In this document: positions 25,251 to 33,263 of the stretch, piece by piece
Position numbering within the stretch: position 1 is the stretch's first letter
Layout: every line of letters starts with the position of its first letter
Source of the DNA: an uncultured Phascolarctobacterium sp.
GTDB taxonomy: Bacteria; Bacillota; Negativicutes; Acidaminococcales; Acidaminococcaceae
DNA: 64,000 nt
Assembly (NCBI RefSeq): GCF_900770955.1
Contig: NZ_CAAGLX010000017.1
Coordinates: forward strand, 67,260 to 131,259
Reading direction: 5' to 3'
The notes under the pieces: model-generated
Seen by the model: only the letters and a program-made list of their open reading frames with translations
What the model was told of the DNA's origin: nothing
Database searches by the model: none
Program-made: the position numbers and the translations under genes

Positions 25251-26450
25251 TTAGTCTATTACAGGGAACTCATCATATACCCTGCCAAAATCAATTCCAC
25301 CGATAATTTTATTTTTGTACTGCTCACGTATTGCTCGCTCGCCCTCCTCCATATGCTTGGAGGTTATACCGTAGCGACGCGACAGCCACACCTCAACAAA
25401 GGCCGACAGATTATCGCATCCCTTGAGAACGCTGCCGTCAATAGCATGAAAGCCAGGCTTGTTGTACTTGCTGCTAATCTCTTCAATGCTCGTCTGCACG
25501 ATTTTACCGTCAATCCTGACACGGTTGGAAAATTCATTCTGCGTATAATACAGAATATCCTCATGCCAGGTATAAGGCAGCAGCGGCAGGATTTTTTCAG
25601 CCACCATCCGCTCCTCCATACGCTTAATCAGCTCATCCAGCCCCGGTACGCTGCGTTTCACCGGCGAAATAATATCGCGCGTCAGCACCTCCGGCAAATC
25701 GTGGAAGAGGCCGCAGAGGAAATCGCCAACGATACGCTCATCACAGGCACCTAGCTTAACAGCGCAGAAATACCCCATAATTGCTACCAAAAGCTCATGC
25801 CCCATGACAGATGTTTCCGGTACACGTGGCGACTGTGCCCACCGCTTCTGGAAGCGCAGCTGGCCGACAAGGTCAATAAATTTGCTGCTCTTGCCCTTAA
25901 GCGCCAGCTTCTTCACTGCTGCCAGATCATAATGATCCTCCAGCTCGTTTTCGATGATAGCCTTGGTATCCTCGCTGCCGTAAATACCTTCATTGAAATG
26001 ATAAATCAGCTCAAATTCCCACTTCGTTGCCAGATAATGTGCTGCGCGCAAAATCTTTTTTTCCATAGCGCAGTATTGCGGATCTTCAAAATAGAGCTGC
26101 ATTTTTTCCATAAAGTCTTCCTGAATATCAGGAATTCTTCTACGCAGCTCCTGATAAACCCAGGCGTTAAGCTCCTTGCCATAGACACGCATCATTTCAT
26201 GGAAAATCTGCGGCTTGATGTCAGTCAGCACGTTACGCTGCAAAAACTCAAAAATGCCGCCTTCAATCAGCAGACGCCAGTTGAGCTGCGCACCATGGTC
26301 ATCTTCCTCATGGCGGGCCAGCACATACATGATCATCATCTTGTGCGCCTGCTTGTCAAGCTCAGTAAAGCCGCTGGGGCGGATATGCTCATTCCAGCGC
26401 TGGATATGCGCTGCATCATACAAAAATTCAATAAAGCTTTTGGTCAGCAT
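25251..26450 (-). CDS. HD-domain hydrolase, YfbR-like C-terminal domain
   Basis: 399 residues. The C-terminal half carries an HD phosphohydrolase: H in PETSVMGHELLVA, then GLFHDLPEVLTRDIISPVK, which resembles the 5'-deoxynucleotidase YfbR (EVLTGDLPTPVK pattern). The N-terminal about 200 residues are helical, and the start IEFLYDAAHIQRWNEHIRP also looks HD-like, so the protein may be a double-HD form. The likely activity is nucleotide dephosphorylation, not proven. The start at 26450 follows GAGGGAG; the frame runs 15 residues further without support. Confidence 0.8.
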   Translation of the reverse strand: MLTKSFIEFLYDAAHIQRWNEHIRPSGFTELDKQAHKMMIMYVLARHEEDDHGAQLNWRLLIEGGIFEFLQRNVLTDIKPQIFHEMMRVYGKELNAWVYQELRRRIPDIQEDFMEKMQLYFEDPQYCAMEKKILRAAHYLATKWEFELIYHFNEGIYGSEDTKAIIENELEDHYDLAAVKKLALKGKSSKFIDLVGQLRFQKRWAQSPRVPETSVMGHELLVAIMGYFCAVKLGACDERIVGDFLCGLFHDLPEVLTRDIISPVKRSVPGLDELIKRMEERMVAEKILPLLPYTWHEDILYYTQNEFSNRVRIDGKIVQTSIEEISSKYNKPGFHAIDGSVLKGCDNLSAFVEVWLSRRYGITSKHMEEGERAIREQYKNKIIGGIDFGRVYDEFPVID

Positions 26451-26551
26451 TGCTTCATCTCCCTCGTAAACACGTCTACTCTTATTTAACAGCAAAAGTT
26501 TGCTTTTGGCAAGGACACAGGCAAGTTTATTTTATACCTGTATATATTAAA

Positions 26552-26579
26552 GGCAGCCTCCGCCTATGCGAAAGCTGCC
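26552..26579 (-). terminator. Terminator of the suf operon
   Basis: GGCAGC pairs with GCTGCC with further pairing in the loop (TTTCGC with GGCGGA), followed by TTTAATAT on the minus strand. Confidence 0.65.
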
Positions 26580-26597
26580 CGCCAAATTACAATTACC

Positions 26598-27029
26598 TTA
26601 TTCCTTCTTGTCCAGCATCTGCTCCAGTGTATGCCAACCAAGCACAGCGCATTTTACACGCGCCGGCATGTGGGATACGTCCTGCAGCACGCCTGCTTCC
26701 TCCAGCTCGTCAATCTCTTCCTCGCTGGCAGTGCCCTTAATCATGCGCAGAAAGATATCAGCAAGGCGCAAAGCCTCTTCCTCGCTCTTGCCGATAACCA
26801 AATCCAGCATCATGTCAGCACTTGCCTGGCTGATTGCACAGCCGCTGCCCTGAAAAGCACCGTCAACAACCACGCCGTCGGCCAGCTTCAGCTTCATGGT
26901 GATATCATCGCCGCAGCTGGGATTGTAGCCGCGCATCTCTACGTCTGCGTCGGGCAAATCATGCTTATGACCTGGATGCATATTGTGGTCGATTAAAATT
27001 TCGTTATAAAAGGCTCTATTATCTGCCAT
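26598..27029 (-). CDS. sufU: SufU iron-sulphur assembly protein
   Basis: 143 residues. SufU accepts persulphide sulphur from SufS through a zinc-bound site. The three cysteines and aspartate are in place: YNPSCGDDIT, GSGCAISQAS and RVKCAVLGW. It is the last gene of sufCBDSU, and its start overlaps the end of sufS by 11 bp. This Firmicute-type SufU takes the place of SufE. Confidence 0.96.
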   Translation of the reverse strand: MADNRAFYNEILIDHNMHPGHKHDLPDADVEMRGYNPSCGDDITMKLKLADGVVVDGAFQGSGCAISQASADMMLDLVIGKSEEEALRLADIFLRMIKGTASEEEIDELEEAGVLQDVSHMPARVKCAVLGWHTLEQMLDKKE

Positions 27030-28254
27030 AGCCCATTCTCTCCCTTATTGTAGATAAGCTGTTAATGAAGCGCTCTACATCTGCTGCCGAATTATAGAAC
27101 GCCAGACTTGCACGGGCGGTTGCACCGGTGCAAAGGTGGTCTAAAAGCGGCTGAGCACAATGATTGCCTGCACGTACATTTACACCGTCAGCATCAAGGA
27201 TAGCAGCGATATCATGCGGATGCACGCCTTCTACCGTAAAGGTAAGAATACCCTTGTGCTCCTCCGCAGTCTTGCCGCCAATAATATGCACACCGGGAAT
27301 TTTCTGCATCGCATCAAATGCCAATTTTGTCAGCGCTGCTTCGCGCGCTTCGATTACCTCAAAGCCGATGCTGTTGATATATTCGATAGCAGCATGCAGT
27401 CCGGCTGCGCCGGCAGCATTTACCGTACCTGCCTCAAACTTGTGCGGCAGCGGCGCATATTCCTGGCCGTCGCGGGTTACAAAGCTGATCATCTCGCCGC
27501 CGCTCAGGAACGGTGGCATAGCCTCCAGCAATTCCTTCTTGCCGTACAGCACGCCAATGCCCATAGGTCCAAGCATCTTGTGCCCGCTGAAGGCCAGGAA
27601 ATCAGCGTCCATTTTCTGCACATCAATCGCCATATGCGGTGCGCTCTGCGCTGCGTCAATCACAGCAACAGCGCCAACCTTATGCGCAGCGCTGATAGCC
27701 TTAGCAATCGGATTCAAACGTCCCAGAACGTTGGAAATCTCTGCCATTGCCACGATTTTAGTTTTTTCCGTTACAGCAGTATCAATGGCCTCATCGCTGA
27801 TGCTACCGTCAGCAGCACATTCAATATACTTCACTACAGCACCTGTCTGCTGTGCAACCATGCGCCAGGGCAGCATGTTGCTGTGATGCTCCATAATCGT
27901 GGTAACGATTTCATCACCAGGCTTCAGGTTAGCCAGACCATAGCTGTAGGCTACCAGATTCAGGCTTTCCGTAGTATTGCGGGTGAAAATAATTTCCTGC
28001 TCGCTTTTGGCATTAATAAATTTTTGTACGGCAACACGCGCATCCTCATAAATATCGGTTGCCTGCATTGCCAGGTCATACAAGCCACGCAGCGGATTAG
28101 CATTATGCTTAAGGTAAAAATCGCGCTCTGCCTCAATAACGCAGGCAGGCTTTTGGGTGGTAGCAGAGTTGTCCAAATAAGCAACATCGTTAGCTGCCAG
28201 CAAAGGAAAATCCTTTTTATAATCAACGGACAGTAAATCCTTATCATTCACCAT
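27019..28254 (-). CDS. sufS: Cysteine desulphurase SufS
   Basis: A 411-residue PLP enzyme that removes sulphur from cysteine as a persulphide for Fe-S cluster building. PLP lysine in FLAFSGHKMLGPMGIGVLYG, active-site cysteine in VRAGNHCAQPLLDHL (group II, short loop). It overlaps sufD by 11 bp and sufU by 11 bp. Start MVNDKDLL. Confidence 0.96.
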   Translation of the reverse strand: MVNDKDLLSVDYKKDFPLLAANDVAYLDNSATTQKPACVIEAERDFYLKHNANPLRGLYDLAMQATDIYEDARVAVQKFINAKSEQEIIFTRNTTESLNLVAYSYGLANLKPGDEIVTTIMEHHSNMLPWRMVAQQTGAVVKYIECAADGSISDEAIDTAVTEKTKIVAMAEISNVLGRLNPIAKAISAAHKVGAVAVIDAAQSAPHMAIDVQKMDADFLAFSGHKMLGPMGIGVLYGKKELLEAMPPFLSGGEMISFVTRDGQEYAPLPHKFEAGTVNAAGAAGLHAAIEYINSIGFEVIEAREAALTKLAFDAMQKIPGVHIIGGKTAEEHKGILTFTVEGVHPHDIAAILDADGVNVRAGNHCAQPLLDHLCTGATARASLAFYNSAADVERFINSLSTIRERMGYGR

Positions 28255-29347
28255 CTGCCATCACTCCTTCCAGATAGCGCTGCACCAGCTGCACAGTCTC
28301 CTCGTCATCAATCTTGCGGCACAGGGCATCAATCTTCGCCTTAGCCATCATATCAACTGCCTCCTGCTCGCTGAAGCCGCGGCTGCACAGATAAAAGAGC
28401 AACTCGTCATCCAGCTTGCCGATGCTGGCACCATGGTTGCCCTGTACGTCCTCTTCGCTGCACAGAATCAGCGGAATCGTCTGGTTGACCACATCATCGC
28501 TAAGCAGCAGTACGGTTTCCTTCTCGTCGCCAACGGCACCGGCACTGCCGTTTTTGAAATCAATAGTACCACGGTAAATTTTCTTGGCACCGCCCTGCAG
28601 CACGCCGTCCGCAGTCATTTCGCAGGTGGTCTTTTTACCGTAATGGTTGGCGATAAAGTTCATGTCCACGGTCTGGCCATGGCGGCCGTAATAGCCGATA
28701 GCAGCGTTGAAATCACTGCTGTCACCGAGAAGCTCGGTACGTGCGCCGTTGTAAATTTTATCTGCACCCAGTTGGATTTGCAAAAGCTCAAAGGCCGCAT
28801 TCTCGCCCAGCTCACTGCCAACATCGTTGATATGCAGGAAATCCCTGCCTAAAAGCTGCACCTGCACCAGCTTAACCTTAGCACCGGCAGCAACGTCTAT
28901 TTTAGTTTGAATGCTTGCCTGACCTTGAGCCTGTGCCGTAGAGATATAGGTCATCAGCACGGTAACCTCACTGCCGGGCTTAGCTTCGATTTCAATCTGA
29001 TTATAGCAGCTTGTATTATCGCCGTAACGCAGAGTCACAGCGGCAACACTCTTGCCTGCATCAGCAACAAGACGCAGCTTGTGGCCTTCGCCCAGACTGC
29101 TCATTGCGTCACCGATACCGCCGGCTATTTGGGCAAAATCAGTGCCATGTACTGCGCACTGTGCTTTTTCGCTGCAGCCGCAGCAATTGCTGCCCTTACT
29201 TTTATTCAGGCAAACGCTGCCCTCCAAAGCTACACGCGGTTCGCAGATATCCTGCGGCAGCTCTAAGCCGGCCAGCTTTGTTTCATTCATTTTTAACCTG
29301 TTCCAGGTTGGAGCAGGCAACTGATTTATTACTAATTCTTCTATCAT
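28244..29347 (-). CDS. sufD: SufD, Fe-S scaffold subunit
   Basis: 367 residues, somewhat shorter than typical SufD (about 430). The N-terminal part is poorly conserved, with a cysteine-rich stretch (SNCCGCSEKAQC). The C-terminal beta-helix and tail are typical: FKNGSAGAVGDEKETVLLLS, EEDVQGNHGASIGKLDDELLFYLCSRG, SEQEAVDMMAKAKI. It forms the SufBC2D complex with its neighbours. The Cys-rich stretch near residues 54-66 is unusual for SufD. Confidence 0.93.
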   Translation of the reverse strand: MIEELVINQLPAPTWNRLKMNETKLAGLELPQDICEPRVALEGSVCLNKSKGSNCCGCSEKAQCAVHGTDFAQIAGGIGDAMSSLGEGHKLRLVADAGKSVAAVTLRYGDNTSCYNQIEIEAKPGSEVTVLMTYISTAQAQGQASIQTKIDVAAGAKVKLVQVQLLGRDFLHINDVGSELGENAAFELLQIQLGADKIYNGARTELLGDSSDFNAAIGYYGRHGQTVDMNFIANHYGKKTTCEMTADGVLQGGAKKIYRGTIDFKNGSAGAVGDEKETVLLLSDDVVNQTIPLILCSEEDVQGNHGASIGKLDDELLFYLCSRGFSEQEAVDMMAKAKIDALCRKIDDEETVQLVQRYLEGVMADGE

Positions 29348-29358
29348 GCCGCTCCTCC

Positions 29359-30765
29359 TTAACCTATACTGCCCTGCATTTCCAGGCGGATAAGGTTGTT
29401 CATCTCAACAGCGTACTCCAGCGGCAGCTCCTTAGAAACATTATCCGCAAAGCCGCTGACAATCATCGCTCTGGCTTCTTCCTCGCTGATACCGCGGCTC
29501 ATCAGGTAGAACACCGCATCATCGCTGATACGTCCGATTTTAGCCTCATGTCCGATATCTGCATCGGCAGTACGCACATCAATAGCAGGAATAGTATCAG
29601 AACGGGAAATATTATCCAGCATCAGGCTTTGGCAGGAAACAGAAGATTTGGCCTGCTTAGCCTTATTGGTAACAACTACACTGCTGCGGAAGGTGCTGAT
29701 ACCACCGCTCTTGGAAATAGAACGGGTGTTGACAACACTGGTGGTTTTCGGTGCATTATGCACAACCTTGCAGCCTGTATCAAGATTTTGGCTGTGACCG
29801 GCAAAGGTTACGCCAGTAAATTCACTGTGTGCGCCGATACCGTTCAAAATACTCATCGGATAAAGATAGGAAACATGCGAGCCAAAGGAGCCGGAAACCC
29901 ACTCAATAGTGCCACCCTCTTCAACCAGAGCACGCTTGGTGTTGAGGTTGTACATATTCTTCGACCAGTTCTCAATCGTAGAATAACGTAATTTTGCATT
30001 TTTGCCGATAAACAGCTCAACGCAGCCTGCATGCAGGTTAGCAACGTTATATTTCGGCGCGCTGCAGCCTTCGATAAAGTGCAGGTCTGCGCCATCGTCT
30101 ACAATAATCAGCGTATGCTCGAACTGGCCTGCGCCCTTTGCATTCAAGCGGAAGTAGGATTGCAGCGGAATCGCTACACTTACTCCCTTCGGTACATAAA
30201 CAAAGGAACCGCCGGACCAAACAGCGCCGTGCAATGCAGCAAATTTATGATCAGTAGGAGGCACAAGCTTCATAAAATGCTCATGCACCATCTCTGCATA
30301 CGGTCCGTTCAAAGCGCTTTCCATATCGGTATAAATAACGCCCTGTTCTTCTACCTCTTTACGCACATTATGATAGACAACCTCGGAATCATACTGTGCG
30401 CCTACGCCGGCAAGACTGCTCTGCTCTGCCTGCGGAATACCCAGACGATCAAAGGTATCCTTAATATTCTCGGGAACGTCCTCCCATTTGCCCTGCATCG
30501 CCGTATTCGGGCGCACATAGGTAACGATGTTATCCATATTCAGGCCATCAATAGAAGGTCCCCAGTTCGGGACCTGCAGCTTATTATAAATCTCCAGGGA
30601 TTTCAGACGGAATTCCAGCATCCATTCCGGATCATGCTTTTCGCGGGAAATTTTTTCAACAATTTCGCGTGTCAGGCCCTCCTGGATGCGGTAAGCGTCC
30701 TTATCCTCATTACGGAAGTCGTAAAGACTTCTGTCTATATCATCAACATAGGTTTTTTCTTCCAT
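29359..30765 (-). CDS. sufB: SufB, Fe-S scaffold subunit
   Basis: 468 residues, family length. Conserved blocks: VYVPKGVSVAIPLQSYFRLN, GQFEHTLIIVDDGADLHFIEGCSAP, and the C-terminal KAKQSSVSCQSL-like region (AKSSVSCQSLMLDN) with SDTIPAIDVRTADADIGHEA. The nascent cluster is built on SufB. It follows sufC by 14 bp and precedes sufD by 11 bp. Confidence 0.97.
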   Translation of the reverse strand: MEEKTYVDDIDRSLYDFRNEDKDAYRIQEGLTREIVEKISREKHDPEWMLEFRLKSLEIYNKLQVPNWGPSIDGLNMDNIVTYVRPNTAMQGKWEDVPENIKDTFDRLGIPQAEQSSLAGVGAQYDSEVVYHNVRKEVEEQGVIYTDMESALNGPYAEMVHEHFMKLVPPTDHKFAALHGAVWSGGSFVYVPKGVSVAIPLQSYFRLNAKGAGQFEHTLIIVDDGADLHFIEGCSAPKYNVANLHAGCVELFIGKNAKLRYSTIENWSKNMYNLNTKRALVEEGGTIEWVSGSFGSHVSYLYPMSILNGIGAHSEFTGVTFAGHSQNLDTGCKVVHNAPKTTSVVNTRSISKSGGISTFRSSVVVTNKAKQAKSSVSCQSLMLDNISRSDTIPAIDVRTADADIGHEAKIGRISDDAVFYLMSRGISEEEARAMIVSGFADNVSKELPLEYAVEMNNLIRLEMQGSIG

Positions 30766-30779
30766 CTTATTACCACCAG

Positions 30780-31532
30780 TTATTCCTTATTCTGCAAAAA
30801 CTTTTCAAAGCCGTTTTTGCTGACTTCATCTACCAGCTCCGGACCGGCATTTTTGATAATTTGTCCCTGTGCCAGAATATGAGTGTGGTCAACATGCAGT
30901 GCATCCAGAATTTTAGTATTATGTGTAATAATCAGCAATGCGCCCTGACGATGCTCCTGGAAGGTTTTAATACCCTGAGAAACAATCTTCACCGCATCAA
31001 CGTCCAGACCGCTGTCTGTTTCGTCCAGAATTGCCAGCTTGGGATTCAGCATCAAAAGCTGCAGAATTTCCGCCTTCTTCTTTTCGCCGCCGCTAAAGCC
31101 AGTGTTCAGGTCACGCTCGGCATATTTGCTGTCCATTTGCAGCAAGGCCATAGCCTGACGCAGCTCCTTACGGAAATCCCAGGCTTTGATGCGTACACCG
31201 CGCTGCTGCTCCAGAGCAGTTTTCAAAAAGCTGCTCAGACTGATGCCGGGAACCTCTAACGGATTTTGGAAGGAAAGGAACAAACCGGCCTTAGCACGCT
31301 TATCTACAGCAAGGCCAGTAATATCCGCACCGTCAAAATTAATGCTGCCGCTCTTTACGGTATATTTAGGATTGCCCATCAGCGCATAACCCAAGGTAGA
31401 TTTTCCTGCGCCGTTAGGTCCCATAAGCACATGAGTTTCACCCGGCTTAATATCAAGATTAATATTGTGCAGAATCTCTTTGTCCTCTACATTGACTACG
31501 AGATTCCTTACCTCTAATAAATTCTCTGCCAT
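30780..31532 (-). CDS. sufC: SufC, ATPase of the Fe-S assembly complex
   Basis: A 250-residue ABC-type ATPase that drives SufBCD. Walker A is GPNGAGKST, the signature FSGGEKKKAEILQ, and Walker B LAILDETDSGLDVDA, all typical of SufC. First gene of sufCBDSU, with ribosome site GGAGG. No IscR- or SufR-type gene is in the window. Confidence 0.97.
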   Translation of the reverse strand: MAENLLEVRNLVVNVEDKEILHNINLDIKPGETHVLMGPNGAGKSTLGYALMGNPKYTVKSGSINFDGADITGLAVDKRAKAGLFLSFQNPLEVPGISLSSFLKTALEQQRGVRIKAWDFRKELRQAMALLQMDSKYAERDLNTGFSGGEKKKAEILQLLMLNPKLAILDETDSGLDVDAVKIVSQGIKTFQEHRQGALLIITHNTKILDALHVDHTHILAQGQIIKNAGPELVDEVSKNGFEKFLQNKE

Positions 31533-31744
31533 ATTTATCCTCCAATCGAAGCAATCAGGAAAAACTGCTTCTCAAAAATTTTAATTCCCACATTTCTAGT
31601 ATGAATTCCATACCCTATTATAAAATTATTTCTTGCACTATGCAAGCACTAAGCGCAAAATCCGCCTACAATTTGCAAATATTTTGCAATGCTGCGCACG
31701 GCAAATTCCGTTTAACAGCATTCTTCTTATTATATAATATTTTT

Positions 31745-31977
31745 GGAAAAATTTATAGTGAGGCAGGAAAAATTATGGTCAAAACAGCAAAATTCCTTGT
31801 TATGGAAAAGTGTTTTTCAAAACAGCACCGCCAAACCGACAACACCAAACTCGACAGCCGTGCTTCCGCAAAGCCAAATACTGAAATCAAACTCTCCTGC
31901 AAGCTGTCTGACCCGTCTAAAGCAAAACAGGACGTACAAGCATCTGCCTCAGCTTGTACATCCTGTTTTTGTTTGTA
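31745..31977 (+). ncRNA. Candidate plus-strand transcript between sufC and the tRNAs
   Basis: TTTAAC, 16 bp, TATAAT predicts a start near 31745. A strong terminator at 31924-31970 (AACAGGA-GTACAAGC with GCTTGTAC-TCCTGTT, then TTTGTTT) ends it. It contains an ORF from 31774 (ATG after GAGGCAGG) that reads through the terminator stem and looks unlike a conserved protein. It could be a small RNA or encode a short peptide. It is weakly supported. The rest of 31533-32074 holds no clear gene. Confidence 0.35.
31924..31970 (+). terminator. Strong hairpin terminator
   Basis: The two arms pair over about 15 bp with one mismatch, and TTTTTGTTTG follows on the plus strand. Confidence 0.75.
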
Positions 31978-32074
31978 TAACAATCTGCATAAAATACAGC
32001 TGCCGACTGACTGATAATAAATTAGGCATATAACGAAAAAAAGCACTCCATTTACATGAAGTGCTGAATTTACG

Positions 32075-32150
32075 TGGTGGGCGCTAACGGGATCGAACCG
32101 CTGACATTCTGCTTGTAAGGCAGACGCTCTCCCAGCTGAGCTAAGCGCCC
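32075..32150 (-). tRNA. tRNA-Val (anticodon UAC)
   Basis: The minus strand begins GGGCGCTTAGCTCAGCTGGG, has the anticodon stem-loop CTGCC-TTACAAG-CAG with anticodon TAC, a T-arm GGTTCGATCC, and an encoded CCA. Confidence 0.97.
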
Positions 32151-32155
32151 GAAAA

Positions 32156-32230
32156 TGGTGACCGGTGGGGGAATCGAACCCCCGATACCGCCGTGAAAGG
32201 GCGGTGTCTTAACCGCTTGACCAACCGGCC
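32156..32230 (-). tRNA. tRNA-Glu (anticodon UUC)
   Basis: The minus strand begins GGCCGGTTGGTCAAGCGG, anticodon loop CTTTCAC with TTC, T-arm GGTTCGATTCC, encoded CCA. It sits 5 bp upstream of the tRNA-Val gene in the same transcript. Confidence 0.97.
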
Positions 32231-32233
32231 AGG

Positions 32234-32309
32234 TGGCTCCCCGAGTAGGACTCGAACCTACGACGCCCTGATTAACAGTCAGGTGTTCTACCGGCTGAAC
32301 TATCGGGGA
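32234..32309 (-). tRNA. tRNA-Asn (anticodon GUU)
   Basis: The minus strand begins TCCCCGATAGTTCAGCCGG, anticodon loop CTGTTAA with GTT, T-arm GGTTCGAGTCC, encoded CCA. First of three tRNAs in the cluster. Confidence 0.97.
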
Positions 32310-32350
32310 ATATTTTGTGATGTTTTGTGTTGCTCAACATCACGAGTGTT

Positions 32351-32379
32351 ATTATACTAAGTCTACACTCTTTTGTCAA
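32351..32379 (-). promoter_or_regulatory. Promoter of the tRNA cluster
   Basis: TTGACA, 17 bp spacer, TATAAT on the minus strand, starting transcription about 36 bp before tRNA-Asn. A near-consensus strong promoter. Confidence 0.9.
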
Positions 32380-32478
32380 CACTTTTTTTAAACTTTTTTA
32401 TGATTTTTTCAGAAAAAGTTTTTTCAGGTCATTACGCCACTTTTCCCAAGCAACAAAAACCGTTCAACCATGCGGGGT

Positions 32479-32943
32479 TCAGGCTTTTACCTTCACTACA
32501 ATTTTTTGTACGTTGCTGGCAGTTTTTTCTACAGAACAATTAGGTCTGTGCAATTCCCACGGGAAAAAAATTGCAAAATCACCGGAATTTAATACTGCAC
32601 AATTTTTTTCCTGCGGATCAGCGTAAAAAATTACGTCTTCTTTTTCTGCTTTATTTTCTGTTTCTACACATTCGCTAGTCAGCGGTGTATACCAAATTAC
32701 TTCCTCACCACGTGCTACAAACTGTACATCAATATAATCGTTGTGCTTTTCCGGACGGCGTTCAGCCTTAGGCTCGGTATCATATGTATTGACACGGGCA
32801 AAAACATTGCGTCCATCAATTTCATATTCTCCATTTTCTACCTTGCTAAAATCAGTAGCAGCAACGTAAGCCAGTGCTTTTTGCAAACGCTCACTTACAT
32901 ACGGCAACAGCTTTTCAATATCCTTTTTATTTCCTTGCAGCAT
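32479..32943 (-). CDS. YhcH/YjgK/YiaL family protein (DUF386)
   Basis: A 154-residue cupin-fold protein. Conserved blocks: NTYDTEPKAERRPEKHNDYIDVQF and FFPWELHRPNCS, with the His/Glu metal ligands of the family. Relatives are linked to sugar acid and sialic acid use and to biofilm phenotypes, with uncertain chemistry. No sugar operon is adjacent here. Start ATG at 32943 follows GGAGG. Confidence 0.88.
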   Translation of the reverse strand: MLQGNKKDIEKLLPYVSERLQKALAYVAATDFSKVENGEYEIDGRNVFARVNTYDTEPKAERRPEKHNDYIDVQFVARGEEVIWYTPLTSECVETENKAEKEDVIFYADPQEKNCAVLNSGDFAIFFPWELHRPNCSVEKTASNVQKIVVKVKA

Positions 32944-32964
32944 AATTATTTTCCTCCTCTATCG

Positions 32965-32993
32965 TTGACGAAAGCATTGTTGATTGTTATAAT
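32965..32993 (+). promoter_or_regulatory. Promoter of the antitoxin RNA candidate
   Basis: TTGACG (32965-32970), 17 bp spacer, TATAAT (32988-32993). It predicts a plus-strand start near 33000, with no ORF behind it. Confidence 0.75.
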
Positions 32994-32999
32994 ATTATT

Positions 33000-33089
33000 T
33001 AGGTTGGTCTGACGATTGAGCCCGTCAGCTCTTCCCATAAAAATTGTTTTTATTGAAAAAAGGCTGGCGGTCATATGTCGGTCTTTTTC
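33000..33089 (+). ncRNA. Candidate type I antitoxin RNA, about 90 nt
   Basis: It starts at the strong promoter above and ends at a hairpin (AAGGCTGG with TCGGTCTT using G-U pairs, 33060-33085) followed by TTTTT. It runs convergent to the toxin ORF at 33102-33179 and would overlap the 3' end of its mRNA, the arrangement known for txpA/RatA in Bacillus. Prediction from layout only. Confidence 0.55.
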
Positions 33090-33101
33090 TTTTCTGTAAT
33101 G

Positions 33102-33179
33102 TTACTTACAAGCCAAGATAATGGTCACAACAAGAATGCCGAAAGCAATCATAAGACTTAAATCTTCGTACACCCGCAT
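33102..33179 (-). CDS. Small holin-like toxin, TxpA/BsrG type (type I toxin candidate)
   Basis: 25 residues: an N-terminal MRVYEDLSLMIAFG followed by a single hydrophobic helix and a Lys end. The pattern (Y-E-x-L-x-x-M-I-x-F-G, then a membrane span) is that of the putative holin-like toxins of Firmicutes, which damage the cell envelope when overproduced. The ribosome site GGGAGGTGGGAG is very strong. An extended -10 (TGG-TATAAT, 33233-33228) lies about 50 bp upstream. A convergent RNA candidate lies at its 3' end. Confidence 0.7.
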   Translation of the reverse strand: MRVYEDLSLMIAFGILVVTIILACK

Positions 33180-33224
33180 AGCTCCCACCTCCCTTGATGG
33201 GTAGCCAACATTCGAAAAACCATT

Positions 33225-33236
33225 ATCATTATACCA
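33225..33236 (-). promoter_or_regulatory. Extended -10 promoter of the small toxin
   Basis: TGG-TATAAT read on the minus strand, with TATAAT at 33233-33228, giving a start near 33221 and a leader of about 42 bases. Confidence 0.6.
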
Positions 33237-33263
33237 AAACTAAACTAATAAAGCGAGGTTTTT

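Noticed and set aside
32328..32339. TGTTGC-TCAACA near the tRNA promoter as another Crp/Fnr site
   Set aside because: There is no 4-bp spacer and the second half-site does not match.
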